From positions 3,844,001 through 3,908,000 of the forward strand of contig CM066304.1 in NCBI GenBank assembly GCA_033807695.1: DNA of 64,000 bases, in the 5' to 3' direction. This DNA comes from Daedaleopsis sinensis (lineage: Eukaryota > Basidiomycota > Agaricomycetes > Polyporales > Polyporaceae). Each line of letters begins with the position of its first letter. The stretch's first letter is position 1. Shown here one piece after another: positions 49,161 to 60,736 of the stretch. The notes beneath the pieces are model-generated. The model was given only the letters and a program-made list of their open reading frames with translations. It had not been told where the DNA came from and searched no databases. The position numbers were made by a program, and so were the translations under genes.

Positions 49161-52100
49161 GCTGGCAGCGGCGAGCGGCAGCCTGACTCCGAGTCGGACC
49201 AGGAGACTGAGACTGAGACTGAGAAGCGGGGGGCTGGCGATGGGCATGGGAGCCCGATCGTGCTCGGACTCACAGCGCCTGCCATGCAGCTGTACAACTA
49301 TACCTATACCTGTAATCTGCAGCCAGCCTGAGCTTCGCTGTGAGGAAGGACGTCGACGTACGTACGCACCGGTACCACACCGGGGACATGGATGCAGACG
49401 TGTCTCGTTCGAACGTTCAACGTTCAACTTCCATCGACAGTGCGCCGATGTCGACCGCCCGCTCCGACTCCGAGTCGATGTCGAGTGGCAGGAGTCACGG
49501 CGCCAGTTATGTTCGCCGGGAAGCATGATGGGCCCATGGACACTGACGCGGACGGATGGGGAACGGGGAACTTGAACGTTCTGAACCTGAGGCCTGGAGG
49601 GTGAAAGCCGTCCTTCCCCACGTGCACCGCCGGATGCGGCACTAGTGTGGCAATGGATGGGAAGAAATCAAGAACCTGGAGGGCGTGCGCACCCACGCCG
49701 TCCAGTCCCAGTCCCGATACTTGGTCCATGTCCAAGGCCGGGGAGTCGGAGGCGGGCCCAGCTGAGCCTTGGTGCTACCAGGGCCAGAAATAGCCGGCTG
49801 TAATAGTACACATCGTGGTTCATGGTTTGTTCTGCCAAGGGGCTTGAGGGCATCGGAGCGTACTGTGGTGGGAGAACGTTAACGGTCATAGACGCTCATA
49901 ACGCTACAGCCACGGTAGTAGTACTTGCAAAGCATGTACGTGCCTTCTATACGAAGTCGCAAATGAGGGTCTTCGACCCTCCTTTACTCTCTTTGACATG
50001 TCAGCTGCCAATATGCCATGGCCTCAAGGCCCCGAGTGCACTGTACGCCACAGTGGCACTGCTCAAGTCGACGACTCGGACTCGGACGTGCGCACGATCC
50101 AATCTGCCCGCTATGGCCAAAGCTTTCAGCTCACTCGCGCCAGATGCCAAATATCTAGTGCCATCCGTCCACAGTTCCGCTCGGGCGAATGGAGAGCTCG
50201 CACCGGGGTGGCCCACGGTCGGACACGACCCTGGCATGATTGCCATTGCCCGCCTACTACCGCAGGGAGTCAGCTCATAGTATGAGACCTATCCAGATGC
50301 ACGTTCCTCACTCACCGATCACCCTTGAGGCTTTGAAGATGCTTTGCCGTGCGAGTTCCTTGGGTGCAGGTCCCAAGCTAGCACGGGAGTCGTGTGGGGG
50401 CGTACGCGTCCCAGCCCTTCAAGTTGAAGAGACCACGCAGCCTGAGAGCCAAGTCAAGCCGAGTGCAGCTGGAACCGTCGGAAGCTTCGAGCTTCGACTT
50501 GGACTCAGAGCGACACTTGCCACTCCCTGCGACAGCTCGACGCGCGGCTCTCGCGGTCGCCCATCTCGCGCTTTCAAACTCCCAAGTCCTCAAATCCTCA
50601 AAGAAAGATTCTCGAACCCCAAAGCCGAGACCGCTTGGCGCCGCCGTGTGTCCTGGAGTGCATGGCCTGAGCCGAACTGTTGCTGGGCTTTGCTTTGTGC
50701 GCGAGAGCGCCGCGCGCGTACGGCGTACGGCATCCGTTCTCGTGCACGTCCGAGCGTGTGCACTGTCCACAGCCGGCGGCGCCAGTGTCCGGTCGACGTT
50801 GCGTGTGGGTCGGCGGTACGCGAGAGGGGGCATTGGCTGTGGTCGGGAGCTCAGGGCAGGTGCGAGCAGGAGCGGATGAAGAGCGTGCGCCGCGATTTGC
50901 TGTTATCATGGCATGAGTCCTCGACTGCCGGTGGGGACGATTGTCCGAAGTCAACTACTCACCTTCATGTTCACGTCTAAGGTCGTCCGCTCCCCGAGGG
51001 CTGCCCTCTGTAGACAGAGAGGCTGAGACGGTCGCTCGAGTCTACAAACATACGAAGAAGCGCGATCAGCATCGTCAACGGCGCGAGCGACGATCGGCTG
51101 CGTCAATCAAAATCCAACCATGGATGCCTACCGCTGGCGACCCGCCCGCCCCGTGCGCACCCGCAAGTTGGGTTTAATCTGCGTACGGGCCAGCTGCAGG
51201 GTCGTCCGCAAACCACCCCGGGGGCATTCGCAGAGTCACACGGCGCTGAGAGCAGTCGCGCTCTACAGCCGTAGTCTCCATGGGCGATGGCGCATCCATC
51301 ATCGGGACTGGGCTAGGTCCGGGGAGGCTCTACTGACCCCGGATCCGGCTGACCGAGGCTTTGGAAATGGTAACTTGTAAGGGGGTCGCAGTGGTTGGGA
51401 AGTGTGAACGCGCCCGGAATCTATTGGCTATAGATTGATGGTCTGTCGCGCGCCAGACTGTGAAGCTCTGAGAGGCGGTCGTAGCGCGGTACCGGGGAGC
51501 ACGGAGAGCCTGAGGCGGCAGGCTTGATCATGAGGGAGACTAGGAGCCCTGGGGTGGAACAGTACTCAATCTGTGGTAATTCATTGTCAGTGCAACAAGC
51601 GCGCGGACTGCGATCCGAGCGAGCTGCGAAAGCACTCACGACATACGATATGCGACACCTACGTCCGAGGATCGTGGCAGATTGCGACAGTTTGAAACCC
51701 TTAGTTACTATGAGTGGCGGACGGCGTGTAGTCGGTACTGGGACTTACGCAGGCAGCGCTTGCTATCCTTCTGCATTGCACCATCATACCCAAGCAATAT
51801 TGGGACTAAGACGCTACGTCGGGCATGCACATGTCCGGGCTGAAGGCGACCGGCTGCGGGCCGCGCGACAAGCCGGAGCTGGATGACGGAAGAGAGTATT
51901 TGAGAAAATTTAAAACTTTGAACTTTGAAGGCTGTCTGGCATGTCGCCCACATCCCCGCGCGGCCATCGTTCGGTCCCGACAGCTTCTGGTGCTGGATGT
52001 TCGTGGTCAGCTGAAACAGCGGCGCGGGCGTGGTGCTCCGTGCGCGTCATGTGCATGCGCGAAGCCGCCTCTCTCTGGATTGTTTGGATGGCTTCGGCTT

Positions 52101-52286
52101 CGGGGCGCCAGAGAGTGTGTTGGATATGCACCTGGCTGAGAATCAATTTGTCCCGATTCGGGTGTGGGATCTTGAGAAACGCGCCAGATGGTCTGCCAGC
52201 TGAGAGCCGCGCATGAGAAAACGCAGGATCCCAGCAGCGCATGCGTGACCCCGTGCAGGACGCCACAGACAGCGTGAGGGGCCATG

Positions 52287-53123
52287 TTAACGTTGGCGTT
52301 CGCAGCCCACCGTCCGACGTCCGACGTGCTTGCAAGTCGCAAGGTTCACGTTCAGCACCACGGTCGTACAGCGGCCACTAGCCGCGGGACACATCCCAAC
52401 TCGACCCTGAGCGCAGGAAAAGGCGCACAGAATGGACGCGTCTGGAGCGCGGGACGTGAGTACTTGAGCGTGTTCACGAGCGCGCCTGGGATCATGTGGC
52501 CGAACGGAGTGCAGGTGCGCGCCAGCTCGCTGGCCAGACAGCCCGACAGTCCATTGTGGATGTGAATAGTGAACGCATCGTCGCATCAGCTCGGATGCAG
52601 ATGCAGATGCCGCTCGCGGAGAAGGCGAAGGCGAAGGCGAAGGAGGGCGTGCCGGAATCGGCGGGGGCTGGACGCGAGAGAAGCCGGCGGTGTACACTGT
52701 ACAGTACGTGCCAGCCACGGTGTGGGTCGCGCCGAAAATAGCGACATGGAGATTTCGTTGTGATTTACCAAACGGGTGTCCCATCGATGGCGGGTGCGCA
52801 TGAGAGCGTCGAGCGTGCGGCGGGGGACCGGAGGAGAACATGGACACGGAGGAGTCCAGCTGATGAACCAGATGAGCCTTGGTCGTGAAGCCAGAAGAGA
52901 GGTGCGGGCCGCAGGGGCGCGCTGGAGATGGCAGGCGTGTTGGACGCTTGTAGTATCCTCTGGTCACCAGCTCGGCGGGAGAAAGGAACGCGAATTCATG
53001 GGGCAGACGCGAGCTTGTCGCGGGGAGCGCGACGGCTGCTGCCGCTAAGAATAGCAATAGCACACACGCTACTGCGATAGGAGTAAGTGCGCGACCCTTG
53101 GGCGACGTGACGGTCCGAGACAT
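52287..53123 (-). CDS. Weak candidate: secreted or membrane-anchored protein with signal-peptide-like start
   Basis: A minus-strand frame from the ATG at 53123 begins MSRTVTSPKGRALTP and continues with a strong hydrophobic stretch (VACVLLLFLAAAAVALPA). This has the layout of a signal peptide with a possible cleavage site after the small residues. The next about 25 residues (PHEFAFLSPAELVTRGYYK) are of ordinary composition. Beyond that the frame turns Pro/Ser/Arg-rich and resembles the chance frames seen all over this region, so a real gene would probably splice out of it. No family is recognised. The hydrophobic N-terminus is the only reason to list it. Confidence 0.2.
   Translation of the reverse strand: MSRTVTSPKGRALTPIAVACVLLLFLAAAAVALPATSSRLPHEFAFLSPAELVTRGYYKRPTRLPSPARPCGPHLSSGFTTKAHLVHQLDSSVSMFSSGPPPHARRSHAHPPSMGHPFGKSQRNLHVAIFGATHTVAGTYCTVYTAGFSRVQPPPIPARPPSPSPSPSPRAASASASELMRRCVHYSHPQWTVGLSGQRAGAHLHSVRPHDPRRAREHAQVLTSRAPDASILCAFSCAQGRVGMCPAASGRCTTVVLNVNLATCKHVGRRTVGCERQR
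52620..52645. repeat. Tandem repeat, GGCGAA units
   Basis: Four hexamers of AAGGCG/GGCGAA. Confidence 0.85.
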
Positions 53124-53847
53124 TCGCGCGACTTTGTGAGGATGGACATCGGCGACGGGAAGACGCGCGGTCCTTACCCCACGGGCCACTGCCCAGCGGG
53201 GAGAGCTGAGTGCATACTGAGCGCTGACTACTGAATGGAGATCCTGTGCGCGATTTCCTGTGCCCGTGGAATCGTCGGGGTAACCTAGCTGTAGCTATCT
53301 CCCCAGACGATGGACGACGGAGAAGCGAACCGTGGGGCAGCACGGCGCTCTGGGCGCGTCCTGAGTGCTTGAGGCCCGATCGCGGTGCGGCGCGCGCTTC
53401 GAGCGACCGAAGTTCGCGAAGAGTAGTTACGGCCCACCGGTCCTTGCAGACCCCTTCAGCCGTCGCCCGATCCGTGTCTCTTCAGACTTCCACCTTCCAC
53501 GAGTCAATGTGATCTGCAGCTCGTGGGCTGGGGCTCGGGGGCTGAAGCGTCCGCCCAGGGTGAGGTCATATCTCGGCGGAATGCCCAGAGGTCCTGGAGC
53601 TCGGGAATCCTTGGCCGCGGCCGTGGCTGAGAGCCCTGCCCGTCCGTGGACGCGCTATAGACACTAGACAGGCCGTAGACGAGGTTCTTCCGCGTCGAGA
53701 GAAAGCGCGGGGGCTTGGCGGTCACTGCGTCGCTAGCCGTGTTCTCAGCCGTGTGCGTCGCCCTGGGGCCTGGGGCCGCGACGTGAACATGGACATGATG
53801 ATGAGCAGCGGCATAAGGGAAGCATACGAAGCCGGGCGTACCTGCAA

Positions 53848-53870
53848 GATGGAGATGGAGATGGAGATGC
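53848..53870. repeat. Tandem repeat, GGAGAT units
   Basis: Nearly four hexamers of GATGGA. Confidence 0.85.
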
Positions 53871-55118
53871 ACGGGGTGCTCGGCAACCCGGGTGCCAGTG
53901 AGCCGTAAAGGCACCCAAAGGCACCCCGCCCAGGCCGACGTGGTGAGGGCTAGAAGCGCGCAGGCAGCAGGATACGGCGGTGCCGGTGGTCTCCCATGTC
54001 GCTGTAAACAACGACAGAGCCTTTCATGGAAAGGTCAGATGCCACAGGCAGCATCATAGCCATAAATGCGTTCCGTGCCCATGACGGAGGCCACCGGACA
54101 CGGGATGGGCGATGGGGTACTGGTCACGACGTCGTCGGGGCCAATTAAGAGCAGCACGGGATGTATAGACGGAGCTCCTGTGTGAAACCGAAACCATGAG
54201 CATTGGCCGTATTGGGCTGCAGATGGATAGATGACGGGGTGTTATGTCAAACACGGTATCGGTGGGTGTTCGTCATCACGAGTGCTGCTACAGAACAACT
54301 CAGCTCGGCTGCTCGTATGATGTCACCTGTAGGCGTGCTAGGGGGGGTGAGATCCTGGGTGATGACGATGGCCGAGGGAGGAGACTCACAGATGATCACA
54401 GGAAGCGCTTCAAAAACAAGGGAGTATATCCTAGATCATGAAGTTTTCCCAATGAGCGGACAGAATTCACTTACAGGGTGCATGCAGTCCATGAATCACG
54501 AAAGATCGCTGCATCTGTAGTCTTCCTGTTATCCGGCGGAGTACTTGCAGTTCACCGATGCGCACAGCCTGTACGCTCGCCCTGAGGATTTGCGGGCTTT
54601 GAAGTATCATTTACAGTTCATACGGTGTACCTGCCGCAGGCTAGCACGGCCCGCCGGGGGCTCGGAGGCTCGTGAGCAGTCTTAATGAGTTTCAGGGTTA
54701 TTTCGGGCGGGATATGGAGGCATTACACTGGTGTACGAACGATCCACAGTCGCAGGAGGAGGATTTCAAACATTGATGGACTCCGACGGAGGAGAAGGAG
54801 AGGAGAAGGCTGTGCGGCGTTGAGGGCGTCGGCAACTTCCGGTTTGCTTTACTTGGCGCCCTAGTGAGTCACTGACGCTCGTGTTCTTTCTCCTGCTCTT
54901 ACACGAAGCACAGGCCAGGAACACTCAAGTACTGCAAAGGAATAGCTTCAAGTATAAGCTCAGCACAAAGGTGATTTTTTGCTAGCTGAATCTGAATGGT
55001 AAAATATACAGGCGCTGATGATAGTACGATCCCAATCTCAGGCAAGCGCCCAGGGTCACAGACACAACTTGGCTTTACAGTACTGACCGACTGTTAGCTA
55101 TACTTATAGAGCAAGACT

Positions 55119-56385
55119 ATGGCCAACGCTCTCATTGATAGCAATCTCAGCGACCTCCAGCTCTTGTCAAAGGGAAAGGTCCGGGATATCTACGCGACCT
55201 CGGATCCCAACCTCCTCCTGTTCGTCGCCTCGGATCGCATATCCGCTTACGACGTAGTCCTCCGTAACGCAAGTCCTCTATAATTCCACTACAAACTACC
55301 CGCTCGCTTACAAGCGATCCGTTCTGCACGCGCCTGCTCAATCTGGATCTGGCCCGTTAACTCCCGATGTTTTTTCGCGCCGATCTGCTTCTTGCGACGA
55401 CTGGAACGCAAACGCAAACGCACAGGGTGTATCGGACAAGGGCAAGGTGCTCACGAAGATCTCTCTGTTCTGGTTCGAGAAGCTGCAGCATGTGATCCCG
55501 ACGCACCTCGTCACCGCGGACGTCGACGCGATGCCCGCAGAGGTGCGCAAGCACAAGGCCGTCCTCGACGGCCGCGCGATGCTCGTCCGGAAAGCCAAGG
55601 TCGTCCCCCTCGAGGCTATCGTCAGGGGCTACATCACAGGTACCAGTCCCAGTCCCATCCTCAATCTGAGTTTACTGTCCTGTGCGATGGGCCGCTGATC
55701 CGCTCGCGATCAGGCTCGGGCTGGGCGGAGTACAAGAAGAGCGGGACGGTGCACGGCATCCGCCTTCCAGAGGGCCTCGTCGAGTCCCAGGAGCTCCCGG
55801 AGCCGCTGTTCACTCCCTCGACCAAGGCGGATCAGGGCGCGCACGACGAGAACATCTCCCCGCAGCAGGGTCTGTCTCTTCCCCTCCCTCCCCCTCCCCA
55901 TTCCAAGGGTCCGCTGAACGTCTCTATGTTCTTCTCTCTGCTTCTCTCCCGCAGCCGCCGAGCTGATCGGCCCCGAGCTCTACGCCAAGGTCGAGCAGGC
56001 CGCGCTGCGCCTGTACACAGAAGCAGCAGAGTACGCGCTCACGAAAGGCCTCATCCTCGCCGACACCAAGTTCGAGTTCGGGCTCGTGCGCCGCTCAGAC
56101 TCCGTCCCCGGCGAGGAGGAGGAACTGATCCTCGTCGACGAGGCGCTCACCCCGGACTCGTCGCGCTACTGGCCTGCGGCGGCGTACGCGCCGGGCGGTG
56201 CGCAGCCGAGCTTCGACAAGCAGTTCCTCCGCGACTGGCTCACGCGCGCGGGGTTCCGGAAGGGGCTCGAGAGCGGGCCCGAGGGGGGAGCGGGCGAGGG
56301 GTGGGTCATGGAGGACGCTGTCGTCGAGGGGACGAGGAGGCGGTATGTGGAGGCACTGGAGATGCTCACCGGGGAGGGCCTGTAG
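55119..56385 (+). CDS. ADE1: SAICAR synthetase (phosphoribosylaminoimidazole-succinocarboxamide synthase)
   Basis: Joins aspartate to CAIR with ATP to make SAICAR in de novo purine synthesis; cytosolic. Four exons (55119-55268, 55426-55639, 55714-55869, 55955-56385) give 316 residues, near the 306 of yeast Ade1. Motifs are [15 protein letters not shown] (ATP-binding loop), [34 protein letters not shown], the substrate loop [32 protein letters not shown] and LADTKFEFG, all in the standard order. Intron 1 starts with GCAAGT rather than GT and ends in CACAG. Using it restores the conserved RNGVSDKGK junction exactly. The only nearby GT, at 55263-55264, would remove these residues. It is convergent with the MFS gene, 185 bp apart. 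Confidence 0.96.
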
Positions 56386-56570
56386 GCTGGAGGGCTGGAG
56401 GGCTGGAGATCTTGGGGCGGGATTTGAAGCACATGGGTGTGCAGATCTATGCAAGTAGATGCGCACAGGCAGACCGTGTATATGATAATATGACGGTGTA
56501 AGCTAACTGCGGGGCAGAGTCTAAGAGTCTAAGGGGTCTAAGCTTGGGCGGGGCTATGGGCTGTCTTAGA

Positions 56571-59389
56571 CTATCGTTTGTGCGAAACCTGCGAGGCGAA
56601 CTTGCTGTGTGCGCGGATCGCCGGGCCCTTCCACAGGAGGATCTGTGCGGCGGAGCGGAGTCAGCGGGAAGAAGGCCGCGATAGTGCGTTGGCTGGGGGG
56701 CTCACATATGGGATAGGGATCATGGCGATCGCGATGAACGCGAAGAGGGTCGTGCCCCAGTGGTACGTCAGCCGCGCGTACAGCTGCTCGGTGAATAGCG
56801 GGAAGATCGTTCCCATCATATTTCCTGGCGAACGCGATGTCAATGTCACGGTCTGGAGGCCAGTGAATGAGCCCTGGGACACTCACGCGAGAGGCTCTGG
56901 CCTGCGAGCGCGGAGGACGCGAAGATGCCGTAGCTGGTTGCGGTGTCAGCGTCGTCTGGGATGATTTGTGATCTGCATTGCGGGCACGTACCAGTCTGCC
57001 AGGTACGTGAAGACGGCGACGTAGATGACGAAGAGTGCGGTCATGATCACCTGTGCAAAAGTAGCAGTCGTCGCGCCGTGAGTGCAGAGTGAAAGCAGCC
57101 GGACGAGATGGGCTTACGAATATGCCCATAACCATGCCGATCCAGGGCACGGAGGGGAACGTGCACCAGCCGTATATGAACATACCAGCGGGGAAGAGCA
57201 CCGCTGCGAAACACGCGCTGTACAGCCGTGCTTCCGGGCCCTTCGTCGAGTGGTATTTGCTACAGGAACGCCGCGGTGGTGGTATGAGTATGAGGAGAAC
57301 AAGGGGCGCTGAAGGGACATACGCGTAGAGCCTCTCTTGGTAAATTTGGATGGCTTCTCCCGAGATACAGCCAACACTGTCAACAAATCATGAGTAATAG
57401 TGAGGCGGATTAAGCTGGGAGCAGTGGCGCACATCATCGCGGCGAAGACTGTGCCCACTTGGCCGGTAGAGAAGTTGTGTACGGTCCGAAACGCGGGTCC
57501 GATCGACCTGCGAACAAGTGTCAGTGCATGGTCGTCCAGGCCTAGGGCACAGCGTAGAAGACCTACTCGATGAGGACATAGAGAATGCCCCAGGCGAAGC
57601 CTGCCCAGAGCTAGTTCCCCTACATCAGCAATTTCACAACCCATAATCTTCGAGAAAATGGCATAAAGCACGCACACTGAACGAAGCCACGACCGGCTCG
57701 GTAAACAACAGATCTGCCAGAAGTATTTAGGCGCGAGACACTAGCACTGGGTGGAGCATTAATTGACTCACATATAGGCCGCGTGCACGATATGTAGATG
57801 AGCGTGCGCAAGCTCGCGCGCTCGTCCTCCACACGGGCGCGGTAGTGCCGGTTCCCCGTCTGCTTGCGCAGCCTCTTTGCGAGCCTCGTCAAAATGACGC
57901 CTGAGCGGGTCTCCTTCATGCATATCGGCACGGCGACCACAAATATGCCGAGCCAACTAGCAGCGCTGTTGTGAGCGGCCGAAGATTTGAGGAACATGGC
58001 TGCGAGACGACGCACATGACGTGGATCCACTGTATCCACCGCCACTCGAGTTTGACGTTCTGCTCGATCCATCCGGCAGCAATGCATCCGATGCCGGGAC
58101 CGGAGAGGACCATGACTGCGAACGCAGACATGGGCACACCTCGTCTGCAGGAGCGCTCTCTGGTCAGCGGACGGGTCCTCCTCCGTGGCGAGAAGGATGG
58201 GGCTAACTCACTCGTGCGGTGCCCAGATGTCTGCGATCGTTCCGCCGACCATAGCGGACGAGGTCGAGCCGAATGCACCAGCTAGGAACCGGGCTGCCAG
58301 CATCGTCTGCGTGTTCGGTGCCCTGTGTGATACGCCCCGTTAGTCCACCGGGCGGAGGCGTGGTACGGAGAGCGACTCACAAGGCAGTCATCATGTGCGC
58401 GAGGAGGCAGCCGATGCCGCTGAAGAAGTACAGCGGCTGCCTGCCGAAATCTTCGCTGAACGACGTCGATATGAGCGGGATGAGCCCGAAGCCGAGCGTA
58501 AACATGGACAAGCCGAGGGTCGCCTCGATCTGCGTCGCGTGCAGGTCGCGCGTCATCGAAGGAAAACCGAGTGCGAACGCGCCAGAGGTCGAAGCTGCCG
58601 GAGAAGCGAGGTTAGCCTGTGGCTCCCCGCAAGACGGCCAAAGAAGATGAAAGTTTCGCCAGCAATTTCTGCAGGGATTTGACGGCGATCCTGGCAAACC
58701 GAGTCGCGCATGGAGTCGTCTTCTACTCTGAGACGCTCCACGTACCGTCAGTCGATGCTCCTCGTGGAGCACCGACGCGGCTTCGGGATGAATCATCTCG
58801 AAACGTTTCATTCGCGAATGGACTCTCCCTCGAAGCAAGCTTACCATCGTCCTTCGAAACGTCATCTTTGACCCCCCTTGGGGAGGGGTAGTTAAAGATG
58901 ATAATTTCGCCGACGATTCATCATGCTAGTTCCGGGGCTGAACAATGAAGATTGCCTATTGCCCGTCGTGCCGGATCTTTTTGGAGCTCGTACCTGAGAT
59001 GATGGAGAAGAAGGAAGCGGTCAGGGTGATGACCCATTTGCGGACGTAGGAGAAGTTGGCGGGGTTCCTTGGATCGCCGTCCTCGAACTCGACCTGGTGC
59101 GCGGGGGGATAGGTCACCGTTAACGTTAACGTTAGCGTATCCGGTGGAAGAGAAGGCGTACGTAGATGGTTTCATCCGAGGATTCTTCGCCGGAGACTTC
59201 TGCCTGCACCTTGAGCTTCGGGTTCTTCTCTTCGTCGTTCGTGTGCCTGTGTTCGCGAAGCTGGCGGAGGTATGATTCGTCGAGAACAGCGTCTGGAGCC
59301 CTTTCGTCCGGGCTGATACGCGCATCTATGGGCTCATGCACGTCTCCAAGAGACCGTCTTGCGAGCTCCTGAGAGCCGATGGTCTGCAT
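56571..59389 (-). CDS. Major facilitator superfamily transporter (DHA1 drug/polyamine:H+ antiporter type)
   Basis: A 12-helix plasma-membrane type transporter of 538 residues. Fifteen minus-strand exons: 59162-59389, 58994-59093, 58381-58594, 58212-58322, 58016-58144, 57772-57956, 57676-57713, 57567-57610, 57433-57507, 57323-57376, 57118-57259, 56992-57050, 56887-56933, 56706-56824, 56571-56642. A hydrophilic N-terminus leads to VEFEDGDPRNPANFS, the typical lead into helix 1. Further marks are STSFSEDFGRQPLYFFSG (motif A between helices 2 and 3), ADIWAPHERGVPMSAF, VLSGPGIGCIAAGWIEQN (antiporter motif C region) and a central loop CMKETRSGVILTRLAKRLR. These match the fungal Tpo/Flr-like branch. 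Substrate is unknown. Intron 2 is 399 bp against about 50-80 bp for most others. Confidence 0.93.
58851..58895. repeat. Imperfect hairpin inside MFS intron 2
   Basis: TCATCTTTGAC-CCCCC on the left is complemented by GGGGTAGTTAAAGATGA on the right, around a short G/T loop. The flanks also contain a partial direct repeat (AGATGAAAGTTTCGCCAG near 58649, AGATGATAATTTCGCCGA near 58894). It may be a remnant of a small inserted element. Confidence 0.5.
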
Positions 59390-60736
59390 GATGGGGGACC
59401 AGGGGACCAGAGCGAGCGAAGGAGTCCTTGCAGGAACTTGGAGGGAAGCAGGGAAGGAGGAAGAAGAGGAAAGTTGATCCGAGTCGTGCTTTAAATGCTG
59501 TGTATGTAGGTCCATACGTACTAGGCTGATGTCAGATAAAGGAAGCAACGAACGGACTCGGAAAGGCAACACCGCGACTCGCGAGGCTAGCGGCACGGTC
59601 GGCAGACCTCCTGGATGACAGACCGTTGACGACTGTTTCCACTTTTTTGGCAAACCTTCAGATTCTGAAACCCGGAGTTGTAGCGCCCTCAATAACTCAC
59701 CGCGCGGCGGGATCTGATATGATCACCACTAGCTACTAGCGCTCTAGTACGCTTATATGTGACATTCATATGTCTGCATGCCTGGTCGCTATATAGTGAA
59801 ACACGCTCAATGGAGACTCGTATCTGTAGACGAAATAAGAACTTACCTGAGCAATTGTTGTACGTAGTCATCGGACTCATCCTTGACATCATCTGCTCTC
59901 TGTAGTGGTTCGCTTCCGTACGGCCCTACGGGCAGCTTCACCGAGATCGTACGAGAAGTTGAAGATTATTCAAAGCCCATCGTAAGGAAAGTTACGAGTT
60001 GAAGTGGCAGTGCCGAAGTCGTACGAGAATTTGAAGAACTCATTCGACGACCGACGGCGTCCTGGTACTGTCAAATTATTACGCTACTCGGAGTTGCCTT
60101 TGAAGCTTCGAAGTCGTCCTGCTCGTTTTCTCAAGCCGATTGCAAGCCTACCACCGTCTGAATCAGCAAGATGTCAGCTCTAGCTGCATGGGCCCTACAA
60201 GAGCATGCTGCGAAGAACATACGTGTTTGACTCCTGGAACTTCAGCCGAAGGCTAGGGTGCTTCTAGTAAGTATTGCGAGGAGCAACATTCGTAAACGTG
60301 TATCCGAAATATCGACCGAAAAGGAGAGCATGTGTTCTTGCCTTGGTCTCCCTCCGCGTGTTCGTACAAAGCAAATCGAGCTATGTTCAATCTGGTCTCG
60401 TACGAGTAACAGCGGTGGTGGGGTGCGGGTTCATACTCGCACGTCTGGGTACGAGACCAGTTCACTCCTACTGGGATGTATGCCGCGGGAACATGAGAAT
60501 GAAGCGATACAAGCATCGGGATACATCCTTCGACAGTCCGAATTCTGCACACTGCGCAGTGAGCTGCGTTCAGGCTGTTTCATGTAAAGCGTCCGACTTA
60601 CAGCCTGATTCCTGACTGCACATGTGGCCGGCACGCTATGGGACCCCACATCGCAGCCAGGGGGCCGAGGAGAGTGGGTGGACCATAGCAGGGTGTAGCA
60701 TGGTGGCAAAATTCAATACTCCTCCGTTGCTCATCT
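59390..60736. other. Intergenic region between the MFS gene and the flavin-reductase-like gene
   Basis: About 1.35 kb with no supported gene; it holds the MFS promoter. A 12 bp inverted repeat CTGGTCTCGTAC (60392-60403 with 60449-60460) encloses 45 bp. A repeated TCGTACGAGAA-TTGAAGA motif occurs near 59947 and 60018. Confidence 0.5.

Larger units (their letters stand above)
37808..55118. other. 17 kb gene-poor, GC-rich region with abundant short tandem repeats
   Basis: No recognisable gene, chain of splice sites or RNA gene was found in about 17.3 kb. Many long frames occur on both strands and in several overlapping frames at once. Their translations are dominated by Arg, Pro, Ser, Ala and Thr or by dipeptide repeats, as expected when stop codons are rare in GC-rich repetitive DNA. 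Short tandem repeats with units of 2-7 bases occur about once per kb and are listed separately where clear. The right-hand 900 bases probably include the ADE1 promoter. A long non-coding RNA or a structural role cannot be excluded from sequence alone. Confidence 0.6.

Noticed and set aside
48489..49526. 345-codon open frame on the minus strand
   Set aside because: Composition is Arg/Ser/Pro/Leu-rich, it runs through several tandem repeats, and other frames over the same bases are also open; typical of stop-poor GC-rich DNA.
37808..55118. Regional centromere
   Set aside because: Fungal regional centromeres are usually AT-rich or full of retrotransposon remnants; this region is GC-rich with microsatellites, so it is mentioned only as one open possibility.
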